Under the pieces are notes generated by a model. That model saw only the letters and a list, made by a program, of their open reading frames with translations. It was not told where the DNA came from and did no database searches. A stretch of DNA of 64,000 bases from Archilochus colubris (taxonomy: Eukaryota; Chordata; Aves; Apodiformes; Trochilidae): positions 8,554,519 through 8,618,518 of the forward strand of contig CM041090.1 in assembly GCA_023079485.1 (NCBI GenBank). The letters run 5' to 3'. This document shows, one piece after another, positions 1 to 11,790 of the stretch (its first letter is position 1; every line of letters begins with the position of its first letter). The position numbers and the translations under genes are program-made.

Positions 1-290
1 AGCTCAGGACACATAAGTTGGCCTTATGGGCTCTCAGGGCACATTCCCAGCTCAAGTCCAGCTTTTTGTCCACCAGTACCCATAAATCTTCCTCTGTGCA
101 GGGCCACTCCCAATCTCTTCATCCCCCTGCCTGTATTGATATTAGCGGTTGCCTGGACCCAGGTGCAGTACTTGTTGAACCTCATGAATTTCATATGAGT
201 CCACTTCTTGAGCTTGTTCAGATCCCTCTGGATGGCACTAAATCAACCATGCAATGATATAGATACGTCCCTGCTGCACAAATTTCCAAC
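1..290 (-). mobile_element. CR1 LINE fragment, antisense
   Basis: This stretch resembles the part of the avian CR1 LINE that lies a few hundred bases before its 3' end, read on the - strand. Recognisable phrases on the + strand are 'ggacccaggtgcagtacttg' near 155, 'gttgaacctcatgaa' near 174 and 'cagatccctctggatggcac' near 218, each the complement of a standard CR1 sequence. It is diverged, with small gaps, and is cut by the left edge of the window, so the true element may extend further. Short reading frames here (18-257, 208-522) are products of the degenerate repeat and not genes. Recognition is from memory of the CR1 consensus, not an alignment. Confidence 0.75.
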
Positions 291-3283
291 ATATTGTTTC
301 CCTGACCACACCAGTGGTGCAGTTGGTTCAGTGCAGGATAAGCTACTTGTATTTCCAGTCCTTTGGTACCTGTTAAGAAGGAAGACAAATTCTACTGTTC
401 CCTGGCACTGCCTAGATGTACTAGACACATCTCTGGCCTTGAGCTATTTCTTCCCAAGTAACTTCCCACAGGAAAACCTCCTTCAAGTCCCTTCACTGAA
501 GGAAAACCACTTTCAGGAATAGGTCTCCATAGCTATTCCCTATCTAATATGGGCTTCTTACACAATTACATACCTAATGTCTTCTTTTGCACTCAGAGGG
601 TGAGCTGTTTATGCCAAAGTAAATAATCTGTGTAGGACAAACCAAGTGGCTGCGAAGTTTAAAGATTATGTTTAAAACATAGCTTTTTTGGGGTGGTTTT
701 GGGGGATTGGTTTGTTTGTTTTAATTCTAGTTTGAGCATTACTCTTCCCAGACTTTAACAGACAAGTTTAACATAGGCACAAAACTGCTGGTAAAATAGT
801 CAGTTCTTCAGTCTATCCTCAACCACAGGGCACTGAACTTTGCTGCCACCGAGACCTTCTTCCCTCTATTTACTGATTTCTGGGGTATTTCATTTACAGA
901 AGCTTCCTGGGTCCCTTTTCAGATCCTGATTGGGTCTACTGATTCAGCCCAGTCTTATTTTGGCTTATTCCTCTGAGGCTGAACCACATGCTAATGGGTT
1001 TTGCATCTTACTGCAGCTGTGTTAGAGGCAGAAATGCAAATACAGAGGCAGTAAATATGCAGCAGCTCCTCCTTATTTCACCTTCTGTTCTCCTCAGTGG
1101 TGCATTGTCAGTGTTCATCCCTCTAACGAAATCTTCCTGAGCCAGTTAACTCCAAGCAACAAGAATGCTGCAGTGACCACCTACATCAAGAAGCATTTGC
1201 TGAAGTTTCCTCCCCGTGGTAAGGGCTTATCTATGAGTATAAATTTGCTACACTTGGACATTCTGAAATGGCTCTTGGTGTGAATCTAGGCTTGTAATAG
1301 CTCTAGGCTTATACCAGAACAGTTATTCCCTATTGCCTGTCCTGATTATTTTAAGTGCAGACAAACTGTAGCAGTAGCTCAGCCAGAAGCAGCAGAGAAC
1401 ATGCTGGAGTAAACAGGGTGCTGACAGCTGCTGGTGTTTTACATAGGAGGTCACAAAGCCCTACTTTGAGCTGGATTGCTTTAAATGTTAGTTGCTGCCT
1501 GGAGCACTCTTTACAGTAGCTCTCCCTCCTCTGAGGTGAACTGCTGTTAGCAACAATGGAAAATTCTAGCTGAAAAAAATTAAGTAGCATTAGACACAAC
1601 TAAAGAAAAGCTGTTCAAGGAATTGCAGCAGCACTTTCACTTCCAGAGAAACACTTGGCAGTGACGTTTGTACAGATTAGGGAGAATTTTAATTCAGTTA
1701 TGTAACCTCAGCTATTGTTTCAAGGGAAAGGATAATCTTCCAAGTGTATTTTATCTGTATGTATTTTCCTGATGTAAGTGGCATCTAGATCAGCTTCTTA
1801 CTGCTCTGTCCATTTTTCTCCCTTTTTAGCTTGAGGTGTCTCCGAGTCCAGATGTCTTCTCAGCAGAGCAGGGCTTTGCCTGTCACCATAGCTGGTTAGT
1901 GGAACCCTCGTAGTCCTCGTCTTGACCCACGAGGTTCCAGGTGGATTTCCTCCCCCCCATCTTGAAGTGGGGAAAGCTGTGTGATCCTTTGTTATCAGCT
2001 TGGCTCAAACCATGACACTCTGCAACTGAACTCTTTGCCTTTGGATGCCAGGCTTAATTTTGGCCCTCACACTGAATTGCAGCTCTGATGTCCCTTAATG
2101 ATGATCACAGCACTTGTTCTGCCCCCATGCTGAACCTTGCAGTGAAAAGATACTTTTCAAGTATTACTGCAAAAAATCAGTCTTGAAGAGGTGGAGCTTG
2201 AAAGTATTTAATTACACAGGCTTCTCTTCTTAGCTGAGCTTTAAATTAAGAAACATACCTTAGAGACAAGGGGCCTGAAGAAAGTGGTGTTTCTACAGGA
2301 AGGAAAAGTCTGAAAAGTTATACCTAGAAGGTGGCTGTAGGAAACAAAGGACTGTGATGTTCATGAAGCAATTTGGAGTATTCATAAGTATGTGTCCCAT
2401 GATGGACAATACCACACTGCATTTGTGTATAGGTTGTAATGTTACAACTGGCTTCCTTACTGTGAGAGTTACCCAAGCCACAGATGCTTAAAGACTGCAG
2501 CAGTGGGTTAACAGAAGTCCATAAATCCATTTGTCTGTCTCCCCTGGCAAGTGCCCAAGCCATACCACACAAGTCACAGAAGGCAAAGGCACAGACTGGG
2601 AGAATGAAGAACCACCCACTGGCAAGAAGATAAGGTTTGAGCCCATCTAAGGAACTCCAGGACAGTGAAATTCCCACTGGCTGGAAAAGGGGAAATATAG
2701 CCCTCATTTTTAATAAAGGGAAATGAATCCTTTATTGTCTGCACAGAGCAGAGGAATTAAAAATTACTGTTTTACCTTCACAAAAAGTATTTACATTACT
2801 GACCTTATACTATATTATTCAGACAACCTACTAAATGATTCTTTGTAAGACCTGGATGCTGAGTAAGAATGTCAGGAATCTGCTGGGTGATGGGTTTTAA
2901 AGATTCTAGCAGCTGATGCACCTTTGGTCCTTCAAACTCTGTGAAGATCACTGTATTAAAAAGTGTTTGAAGAAGAATAAAGTATCATATTGCTCTGGCA
3001 ATTCTACCTTGGGCAATGGCAATCACGTGTCTCGTGCCGTTAAAAAATACATAGAAAGTCTCGTAAAGGCTGATAGGAAGTGCTGTGCTCTTACTGGCTT
3101 GTTTATGTTGCCAAGTTAGATGAATCAAGCTAGATTTGAACCACACTGTGCTTTCAAGGCATTATATTTAATAATCTAGCTGGGGCATAATACTAACTAA
3201 AAGAAAACTTTGAAAGAGTCATGAAACATCATAAAGGATGCTGAAAGACTTCATGTAAGGACTGACATGTCATCTCTGGCTTA
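291..3283. other. Intergenic, mostly featureless
   Basis: Apart from the exon-like segment at 1098-1218, I see no supported gene here. The region has ordinary AT-rich composition, a T/G-rich tract near 686-722 and several chance frames of 60-127 codons (1351-1599, 2293-2481, 2324-2707, 2916-3119) without recognisable domains. Confidence 0.5.
1098..1218 (+). other. Exon-like segment, unassigned
   Basis: A long pyrimidine run ending in 'ttctcctcag' precedes 1098, and a donor-like 'gtaagg' begins at 1219. Between them only one of three frames is open, and it is open throughout: 40 codons plus one base, beginning WCIVSVHPSN and ending KKHLLKFPPR. The same frame also stays open for some distance upstream, which weakens the case that 1098 is a real exon edge. 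I recognise no protein family. It could be one internal exon of an unannotated gene running left to right, a relic of a dead gene, or chance: a 121-nt open frame between decent splice signals is not rare in 64 kb. No partner exon was identified. Confidence 0.2.
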
Positions 3284-3795
3284 TCAGAAACCTTTTGAAA
3301 TATTTGTGTATAAAGGGTCATGGATATTTCTCTGTCTTTGGAGGAAACTGGAGCATCTAAACCTCTTCAACGTTTTGCTTGCAGAGGTAACAAGTTCGCA
3401 AGAAACTCTGTTGCACTGGCTAAGCTTATTAGTCTGTCAAGAGAGACTGGCAAACGAGGCAGACTTCAGTTCCGTGGGCACAGCGAGAAATGTCTTATTC
3501 TGTGAAGTCACTGACCCGATTTTAGGTGTTGATGTTGCAAGTGAATCGGCTTTTGACAGCTTCCCTTCTTCTGAGCAAGTGTAGGCTTGGTTACACTGAG
3601 GTGCAGGCTGCTTGCTAATTGTCCTTTCACAATGCTGTCTGGCAAACCCACACTCTTTGTGTCAGCTATGAAAGCATCAGCTGGAATAGCAGCTTCTTGG
3701 CTCAGTCTTTGAAGGGAGTTATATACAGGTGACAGAATTTCAAAATGCTGTTTTTCCAGCTTAGTAGGCAGGTGAGGATTCATGGTAAGGTTTTT
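3284..3795 (-). pseudogene. Coding-like block with frameshift, unrecognised
   Basis: On the - strand a frame opens after an acceptor-like 'tgtctttattag' (about 3796-3807) and reads through an ATG at 3783 as MNPHLPTKLEKQ and onward to about 3570. A change of frame near 3561-3575 then leads into a second protein-like stretch containing KLSKADSLATSTPKIGS. That second frame is crossed by a TGA at 3437-3439, which could be a decayed CGA, and closes at 3284-3286. The composition is rich in Ser, Lys, Thr and Leu, as in unstructured cell-cycle or scaffold proteins, but I match it to no family. The pattern of one shift and one internal stop would fit a decayed pseudogene; chance frames remain a serious alternative. 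Confidence 0.22.
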
Positions 3796-4593
3796 CTAAT
3801 AAAGACAGCGTGATACAAGGAAGTATGAAGGACAGGTTTGCACAGACAGTAAGTTCCTCTCTGTTAGGAAATGTTTTTATAGTGGCAGCTCAAAGCGACC
3901 TCACTGAAGAGAAGAAAACCCTCCTTTGAGATGTGCAGCCATGCACATCACGAATTCATGATCTCAATTAGAGATGCCAAGTGTTTGAATGGTTCATAGA
4001 CTGGATATTGCGTACTCTGGATTTTTAAATAGCCCATAGACCACATTCAGAATGTCACTTAAAAGAGAAGTTTTCCTTTCAGTCACTGAAAAGATAATCT
4101 CTTAGATATATGCTCCCTGTGAAGGGGAACAATGTTCAATTCCCAAAGCTGCAAACTGGATGGAATAGGGACTGAAAAACGTGAATCTCCTTTTACTTGG
4201 ATAATTGAGTAACAGGTGTATGTGTCTATCTTCATTTACCTACATGTATGACTCTTCAATATAGATTTAAATATATATTTTTAAAAAAACAATAAAAAAA
4301 ATGCAATTAACCTCCTGGTTTCAAAATTCAGATCTTAGGATATTTGAGAATTAAAGCTACATGTGCAAGTCTGATTTAGCACTGATATATATGTGATGAT
4401 CTAGAGTTGCCTGACTTTGTGGGTTGTTCTCAGACCATTTGCCTCAGCTGACCCTGAAAGGAAAGTGTTTTTCCATTGAGTGATGCTGAGTAACATAATA
4501 AATAAAAATACTGTTTTGAAATGTTATTACAGAGGCCAAAACAGGTCTATTTTTTCTTCTCCCTGATTTTGGCTGTGATAGGAGAGCATAACA
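3796..4593. other. Intergenic, nothing recognised
   Basis: AT-rich sequence with short A and T runs near 4270-4305. I see no open frame of note, no repeat family and no RNA gene. Confidence 0.5.
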
Positions 4594-4880
4594 ATTTGAT
4601 ACTGCAAATTGAAGCATCCCTAACTAATACCAGGTAAACCAACCATTACCCACTGCTTTAAATACCTCTTCTGAGAGAAAAATTCAGAAAAGATACCTAA
4701 CAAGAACCAGCTAACAAAGTACCTCTGATGAACTTCAGTAACATTCTAAGAGCTATAAAGGCCAGCTATCCCATGAGAAAGAAGGCAGAAGACAATTTTT
4801 TGGCCAAGCATAAATCTCATTGTAAATGAGATTATAAAAATGCTGACTAACTGACCCAGTTTCACTTCTGCTTATAATAC
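4594..4880 (+). repeat. Diverged direct repeat, copy 1
   Basis: This stretch aligns by eye with 7315-7570 in the same orientation. The best part is about 125 bp and includes 'atccctaactaata' (copy 2: 'atccctaactaata'), 'caggtaaa', 'caaccattaccc', 'tttaaatacct', 'ttctgagaga', 'aaattcagaa' and 'atacctaacaaga'. Weaker similarity continues to about 4880 ('tgctgactaactgacccagt' against 'ttctgactaatattcccccagt'). It may be a local duplication or two copies of an unnamed dispersed repeat. Confidence 0.75.
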
Positions 4881-5584
4881 CATATGCTGTTCCTTGCTTA
4901 CAAAACTGTAACTTCTATTGATATCAGAAATAGCAGTAATTGTACCTCTAAAGGAGCAAAAGGCACTTTCTCTACCACACTTGCAAGAGACCCCCACAGG
5001 ATGATCATAATTAAAATAATAATAGGCCTTCCAACAATTTAATTCAAGCAACTTGCTGTTGCCAAAAAAAGAGAGGTAGGTATTAAGTCTAGGGAAAACA
5101 CTTCAAAGGTAGGTGAATTGTTTCACAATTTAATCAGTCAGGTCTGCATATCTGCATATAAAACAGAGCTTCTAACCCCTCATCTGTGGGAACTACGGAG
5201 AGGAGGTGAGAGGAGAGGTTTTTAAATCATCAGATGAAGCTGACACCTGAATGCACTTCTTCAGCTCTGTTGTGGCCTCTGGTTAACTAAAATCCCTCAT
5301 AATACTTTGGGAAAATCAACACTGCATTAATTAATTTACCTTTTTCCATTTTGCATCCTCAAACTATGGCTTTTTTTTTTTTACTTTTAACAACTTCAAA
5401 GTTTCCAGTTTTGTGACAATTCATATTTCCTCAGATTAGAAATATATCTAATATACTTTTTTCCTCTTTTTCCCATGCTTTTATCTTATTTATTCCACAA
5501 ATATGGTTTTTTTTTTTTTTATCTTTCATTCTCATCTGTCTTCCATTCATCCCTTACTTCCTTTTCTAAGTGAAAACAGCCTTG
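4881..5584. other. Intergenic with T-rich tracts
   Basis: No gene recognised. There are homopolymer T runs at 5371-5382 and 5507-5520 and a generally pyrimidine-rich stretch from 5340 to 5560. Confidence 0.5.
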
Positions 5585-5970
5585 ACGTACGTAGCAAGAC
5601 AAACCTCTCTTAGGGCACGGCGCTCCAAGGTCCAACCAGATGTTCCAGCAGAAACTCACAAGTAGTGCTCTGAGTCTATTGCCTCCAGGGTTGACCAGCC
5701 TGGATCAGTGCTATTGCTCTAAGAGCAGCCAATCTCTCTGCTGACTTGCTCAGGACTGAGCTGAGCCTGGGAGTTTGAGCCTCACCTTTTATTGGCCCCC
5801 TAATCCTGCTCATACGCAGTGGGGGCCCTGCCCTAATCAGGCACAGGTGGGCTTAACACAAGCTCATGCCCACTGCCTGGCAATCAGTGGCACCTGGTTG
5901 CCTCATTTCACTACAGACATACCTGAGCCTGATGATCATCTCTCATTTCCACCCTTCATTTTCTTCCCTT
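5585..5970. mobile_element. Possible LTR or other transposon relic
   Basis: This block is visibly richer in G and C than its AT-rich surroundings, with abrupt edges. It contains LTR-like phrases such as 'ctgctcatacgcagtggggg' and 'ccctaatcaggcacaggtgg' and a run of short imperfect internal repeats (a 'cctggttg/cctgcct' pattern). Its look recalls avian endogenous retrovirus LTRs, but I cannot name a family, see no clear TG...CA ends and found no target-site duplication. The 67-codon frame at 5775-5978 is not a credible gene. Confidence 0.3.
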
Positions 5971-7314
5971 TGAGCTAGTGTTTGTTGGATAAATAGGAAC
6001 CTGCCTGTAGAATTATGTCATTTAATTAATAAAGAAGGATAAAAAAAATCTCAGTGTGATTGAAAAAGACAGGGAAAGACAGAAACTAAGTAAAACCAGT
6101 CTCGTATGAAGCAGTATAGCGCTGGTGAGATGTTATTATCACAGCTGGTGACATGCCCTCTCCTGGTCATACTGCTACAAGAGCAGTTCCTTATTTTAAT
6201 AACAGGCAGGCTGCTGTTCAGTTAGGAATTCAGCATTTTGGTTTGGTAAGACAAGTTTAAAGCACATCTCAGAGTCCTGAAATTTGAGCTTGGTGGGCAG
6301 GACTGTGCTACAAGGGGGGAAACATCAGCTAGGAAAAAGTGAAATCAAGAGTCAAACTGCCCCCACTGATATCGAGCGAGGTTTTCATGCTGGTATCCTG
6401 GGAATACAAATCAACATTCCCTTTCCAGAAATAAAAAGGACTTGAAGAGGTGTCTTGGGTATAGTGCATGCTTTTTAAAGACTCCTGATATAATATATTG
6501 AATCCTAAACCTGAATAATTTGGAAGATCTAAGACAAATGTCAGATGCCATTTCTGATCTGTAGTTGAAAGTAGATCAGAAATACAGATTTAATCTGCAG
6601 GTAAACATTGTTGATTAGTTCCACAACTGACTCTTTTGGAAAATAACAAGTTACACTGATTTTCAAGGATAAAATACTCTGATTTAATTATGAATATGTG
6701 ATTATGTTCTTTGTGTTTGAATGGATAGTACAATAATTTTAGAGGCTGAATCTAAAATTACCCACGTAAGATGAATCAGCCATCTTAATTTCTATTCAAT
6801 TTGAGCTGAGCATCATATCTTTCAGTCATGGTAATTTCAGCCAGAATTGAAGCCCCTGATTGCTCTTGCCACAAGTGTGCCCCTTGATGAAGAGAGCAGC
6901 ATTACATCTGCTACTGCACCACTGGTGAAAATGTATTTTAATACCTTGAAAATCTCATAACACCATTTGCATTCTCTGTATTTATCAATAGATACAAAAG
7001 TAAGAGAAGAAAGTTTTATATGCAACTGAAACTCTCTGGAAGCTGTGCCTATGGTATACACAATTCCACAGAGCACCTTTGGTGCCCAATTATTCAGGAT
7101 CTCAGCCCTTGTGGCAGGTGCAGTCCTATAGCATTGATGAAGAAAGTTGCATTGGTTAAAACTTAATAGCCTTTACTCTAGAAAGGGTGCTCAAGGTTAT
7201 TTAAATAGCACAAATATGGATGTTCACAAAACACAAATTGTGTAGCCTCACTTTTGTCCCTCCCTTGTGGATTCTTTCAGGAGATCCATGCATTGGAAAG
7301 GGTGCCCCAGTCTG
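5971..7314. other. Intergenic, nothing recognised
   Basis: AT-rich DNA without a supported gene or repeat. The - strand frame at 6837-7076 has no recognisable motif. Confidence 0.5.
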
Positions 7315-7570
7315 GAATTTGCTACTGCAAATGGCAATATCCCTAACTAATATCAGGTAAAACAACCATTACCCTCTGATTTAAATACCTGTTCTGAGAG
7401 AGAAATTCAGAAGACATACCTAACAAGAGCTAGTTAACTATGTACTAAACAATTCTTCATCTTAGTACCAGGGCACTATAGCAGCAAGAATCCCATTTAG
7501 TGTAAAATCCACAGCAGCACAATGCCATTTTCTGACTAATATTCCCCCAGTTGTATTTGTATGTTTTAAC
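7315..7570 (+). repeat. Diverged direct repeat, copy 2
   Basis: Partner of 4594-4880, about 2.7 kb away in the same orientation. The core 7321-7435 keeps the shared blocks listed there, with scattered substitutions and a few indels. This degree of change implies an old event. Confidence 0.75.
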
Positions 7571-7870
7571 ATTCCTGCTTGAGTTTTTACACTGGTGTCT
7601 ATCTATCAGATTTCTCTCAGTTTTTTTCTAGATCTTATCTCCAGTCAGCAAACAGATCTTAATTTCTGATTCTGTCATCCAGTATGTGCTTTCCCAACTG
7701 GGTTTAAACTGGTTGGTTGCATCAACCCATGTACCATCTCCACATAAATTTATATTAAATGATTCAAAACTATCACAGGCTGGAGAACTAGCCACTGCTT
7801 GTGGTGGCAACTTCACTGTCTCAATGAAGTAGGTTCCTTGAGTTAGAGTCTAACTATGGCCTTTTTGTAA

Positions 7871-8230
7871 AATCATAGAATAGAATGGTTTGGTTTAGTA
7901 GGGACCTTAAAGAAGATCATCCAGTCCCAACCCCCTGCATGGGCAGGGACACCTCCCACCAGACCAGGTTGCTCACAGCCCCATCCAACCTGGCCTTGAA
8001 CACTTCCACGGATGGAGCAGCCACAACTTCCCTGGGCAACCTGTGCCAGTGTCTCACCACCCCCAGAGTGAAGAATTTCTTCCTGATGTCTGACCTCTTT
8101 CAGCTGAAGTCCATTACTCCTACCTTGTCCTATTGGTACATGCCTTTATAAAAATCCTTCCCCAGCTCTCCTGTGGTGCTGGAAGGCCATTATAAAGTCT
8201 CCTCAGAGCCATGCTGAACAACTCAAGCTC
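7871..8230 (-). mobile_element. CR1 LINE 3' end, antisense
   Basis: This is a clear avian CR1 3' terminus on the - strand. The + strand starts with 'aatcatagaatagaatggtt', the complement of the CR1 tail repeat, and goes on through 'gggaccttaaagaagatcat', 'aacctggccttgaacacttc', 'ctgggcaacctgtgccagtg' and 'aagaatttcttcctgatgtc', all standard CR1 landmarks in order. The element is 5'-truncated, as is usual for CR1. The 88-codon frame at 7885-8151 is repeat sequence and not a host gene. Confidence 0.95.
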
Positions 8231-11200
8231 TCATAAAAGCATGTTTTCTTCAGGCTTGCTTATTTCTTTTATCTAATTTCCTGTTCCATATGTTCACCAT
8301 ACACACACCAGTGGTACCAGCTTGCTCTAACATTAGCCCAGTGGCACTAAAGTTTGGGGAGTCCTGCCTACATTTGCTGGGCCCCAATTCCCTTCCCTGC
8401 CAGCAGCAGAAAAGGCAGGGGAGAACGATCTAATGCATCCATTTTCCCATACTGTGCTGGAAAATGGCCTCAAATTAATCCTATGGCTACTCATACCAGC
8501 TCTGGGTCTTCTTTGTCTTTACAGGATAAGACGGCAAAGCAACAGTTTCAGGGTAAGTTCAAGTCTGAAGCTGATCTAGAAAAACCATCATGATGTTAAT
8601 TGTCTACTGACTCCAGCTTCCATGTTTTTAGAGCAGTCTCCTGTCAGTGGCAAGATAATCAAAGTTACTGACTATTGCTAATGAAAAATGTCCTTCTAGG
8701 GTTTTATTACTATGCACATATAAAATATAACAGTTTAGCCTTTCAAATCAACCAAAAATGTTTAAATAGATGAATTTAAAATAAGACTGGAAGATAGGTG
8801 CATAAAACTACTCCAAATAATCTGGGCCGTAGTTCATAAAGCTTTGATTAAGCACTTCTAAAGAAGGGAAGTGCTCCTTGAAGTTAATGAATATTTTGGT
8901 TCCTTATCAACTTGTGGATCAGAGCTTTGATATAAACACAGCTGGTGTGTGTTCAACTACATCTTCTACAGCTCTACAAGCCACAGGATGTCATTTAAAG
9001 AGGAGATCTTGTGAGGATGTTTATTAATGCTTGAGTTTGGCAGAAGTAGAAGATGTAAGCACTGTACAATAGAAAAACATACACAGAATAGGCTTTTAAA
9101 CTCCTCCCTCAAAAGAAAAATCAAACAAGAAGTTGTAGGTTACATATTGCATAAAATATCACCATACTTATAAATTGTGTGAGAAATTTGCAGGAAATTG
9201 TTCATCTGTTGACAAAGCAGTAAATAAATTTTTTATTTACTTTCACATCAAAATACATATGTTTTATTTTACTCTAAAATTCTATTACTGCAGATTAACC
9301 TTTGATGTCTGTCTCAGCTTCCCATGTGTAGCTTCTAGGGGAACAGTGGCCCTGTGCAAGACACTGCCATGCTGCTCCATGTGCTGCAGTATACTGGATG
9401 CTGTATGTGTAAACAGTTCAGTGCTGTTTCAAAAGAAAAGGAATTCTGACTCCTGCTTATGGAATTTCTCAAAAAAATCTGGAATTTGGTTGATTTCAAG
9501 GTTAGGCAATACAAGAAGACATATGTAAAAGATCTTGATCTGGGGTTCAAACAAGTGCAGTCTTGGTTTCTCAGTTGTCACTACTGGGTAAATACCAGTT
9601 TCCTTCTTCTCTACAATTCCATCTTTATTTCAGAGAAAATCCAGACACCTGGAACAAGGACATACTCTTAGGTCCCTCTCTCCGTGTTCAAAAAAGAATT
9701 AGTGCAAGGTAAAAGCAGTCAGAGACCATGACCATGGAACACCCAAACATCTGCATACCTTGCAGCTAGAAGCACTTGACAGATTCAGTGATTATTTTGT
9801 CAGAATTTTGTTGCTGTTTAGTGACACAATCTAGTGATGGGCACCCATACTATGATGCAGTTATAGGAGAATTCACTAAAGGAACAAAGAGAAGAAAGTT
9901 GTCTAGACAGACTAATGAGACACAGTGAAGAGAGAAATAGTTTAAACTGTTCTCGACCCTCGAGAATAATTGGGGGGTGCACCACCTCACTCTGTTTTCT
10001 GGATACTAATTTCTCTAGAATTTAATCAGATGATCCCTTTTCTCTTGAAGAAGTTTGCACACTGAGCATGTGTTTCCATTATAATGCCATCCTGGTTGCC
10101 ATGAGCCAAGCTGCTTTTTAGATTAATCAGTGGAATTTAATACAAGTTGATAGAGTAACTCCTGATTTTATTTACATTCTCAACCCTAAGACTGAAGCTC
10201 AGAGCTCTCTATGGATGACAAGATCCTCTGCTTTGGTTCACAGACTTTAAAATGCCAATGCTGAGATAGAAATAAAGACCATACAAACAAGAAGTTTATG
10301 ATTTAAGAGGATTTAAGTTGAACTACATTTTATGTGGTCTTTTTGTTGTGTCTTATGTTTGTATGCTTATTGCACCAATATCAGATTGTGGCTTAGACAA
10401 GACCTCTGTGATTATCTCATTCCACACAGCTTAAAATCTCACCCCTCGTGTTAAATGCATAACAGGTATGTATAGATACCCACACTTACAAATATAACCC
10501 GTAAGCTATTCAAGAGCTGGACACAAATGTTTCTGCCTATCTTTTCTCAAGAAGCATCATCAGTTGTATTATAGAATATTGCTACTCACAAGCAAAATAA
10601 AATGTAGACAGGAAGAACTAGGATAACTTCTTCATGAATACAAGTCTGATAGTTTAATTACTGAGTGTTTAGTGACATTTATTAATGAGTTAATCTGTTG
10701 ATGCTCTGCCTTGCACTGTTTGAAAAAGCTTTGTTGAGAGGTCAGTAGACAAACTCGCACAGACTGGGTGAATGGTGCCTGACACCGTGATCCTTGCTGT
10801 TGGGTTTTTTCTGGTATATACATTAGAGTCCAGAGGGCTGCCTGACTTATGATATAGCATTCATAAGGATCCTAAACTAATTTCTGTCCTCCATTTGATA
10901 TTTATTTTCAGAGGATAAAAAACAAAGGACAGAGAAATGCTGTCACTGGTGGTACAAGCAGAAGTTTCCTGTCCCTTAGGGGTTCAGGGCATCTCATATA
11001 AACCTGCTGTCACCTTGATGCCTCCTCACACAAGGCTTGGCTACTTAGTTATAGTTAGTAAAGCTAAGGTGAAAGAACTGATCCATCCAAGGTGGTGAAC
11101 CCCTCTGGATGATGTGAGCTGGTGACTTGGGAAGGAAAGAAAAAATAATGCTTAGGGGAAAACAATATGTAAAGTGAAGATCTCCTTCTAATAGGAGCAG

Positions 11201-11299
11201 TATGTTTATTCTCTGTGTAATTCTGTACTTGATGTGCTGATCCTGATGTACTTCCTGTGTCTGGGTGAATTGACTAAACTGACTGACACCCTCAGGCAC
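8231..11299. other. Intergenic, nothing recognised
   Basis: AT-rich DNA with no supported gene. The overlapping + frames 9175-9528 and 9459-9671 and the - frames 9335-9550, 10632-10823 and 11045-11299 have no family motifs, splice context or composition typical of coding sequence. Confidence 0.5.
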
Positions 11300-11395
11300 A
11301 TGGGGTGACCCTGGGGGTGCCCTACACAGGGACAGGAGTTGGGCTTGGTATTCTTGATGGGTCCCTTCCTACTTGGCATTCTATGATTCTCTGAT
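11300..11395 (+). mobile_element. Short CR1 LINE 3' end
   Basis: The phrase 'tgatgggtcccttcctactt' near 11355 followed by 'attctatgattctctgat' is the terminal part of an avian CR1 in sense orientation, including the characteristic 3' tail repeat. Only about 100 bp remain, and the upstream part is too diverged to align by eye. Confidence 0.8.
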
Positions 11396-11567
11396 GCAAG
11401 AGGTAAAATATATGAAAATTTTAAATAAAGCAGTATTCCCTGAGCAACTTTTAAGCTTTTCTGTCTAGGTCAGAAAACCAGAATTATAGTTACAGCATAT
11501 GCCTGGGAAGGTATAAGGATAAAAAAGGAAGCAGGCACAGATACAGCCTTACTTTAACTATTCCTTT

Positions 11568-11785
11568 TAATTGTTCTTATAAACTATTATAAACTAAGCT
11601 TATAAGAATATTTTAAGACTATTTGGTTTATAAGAATATTTATTCTTTGTAAGAATAACATTTATTATATATAAATACTATATTTATTCTGTAATTCTAA
11701 ATAACAATTTATTTATTTTACTTATAAAGAATATATTTATTCTTCATAAGAATATTTATTCCTATAAACTAAATTTATAAGAAAC
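11568..11785. repeat. AT-rich block of repeated palindromes
   Basis: This is about 220 bp of almost pure A/T built from reiterated variants of 'ttataagaatatttattctt', itself an inverted repeat. Copies begin near 11599, 11629, 11723 and 11748, mixed with 'tataaacta' units near 11578, 11588 and 11763. A stray copy of the unit, 'tttattcttcataag', lies at about 12338. No protein or RNA product is suggested. Confidence 0.8.
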
Positions 11786-11790
11786 TACAG

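Noticed and set aside
7885..8151. 88-codon frame
   Set aside because: Entirely within an antisense CR1 3' end.
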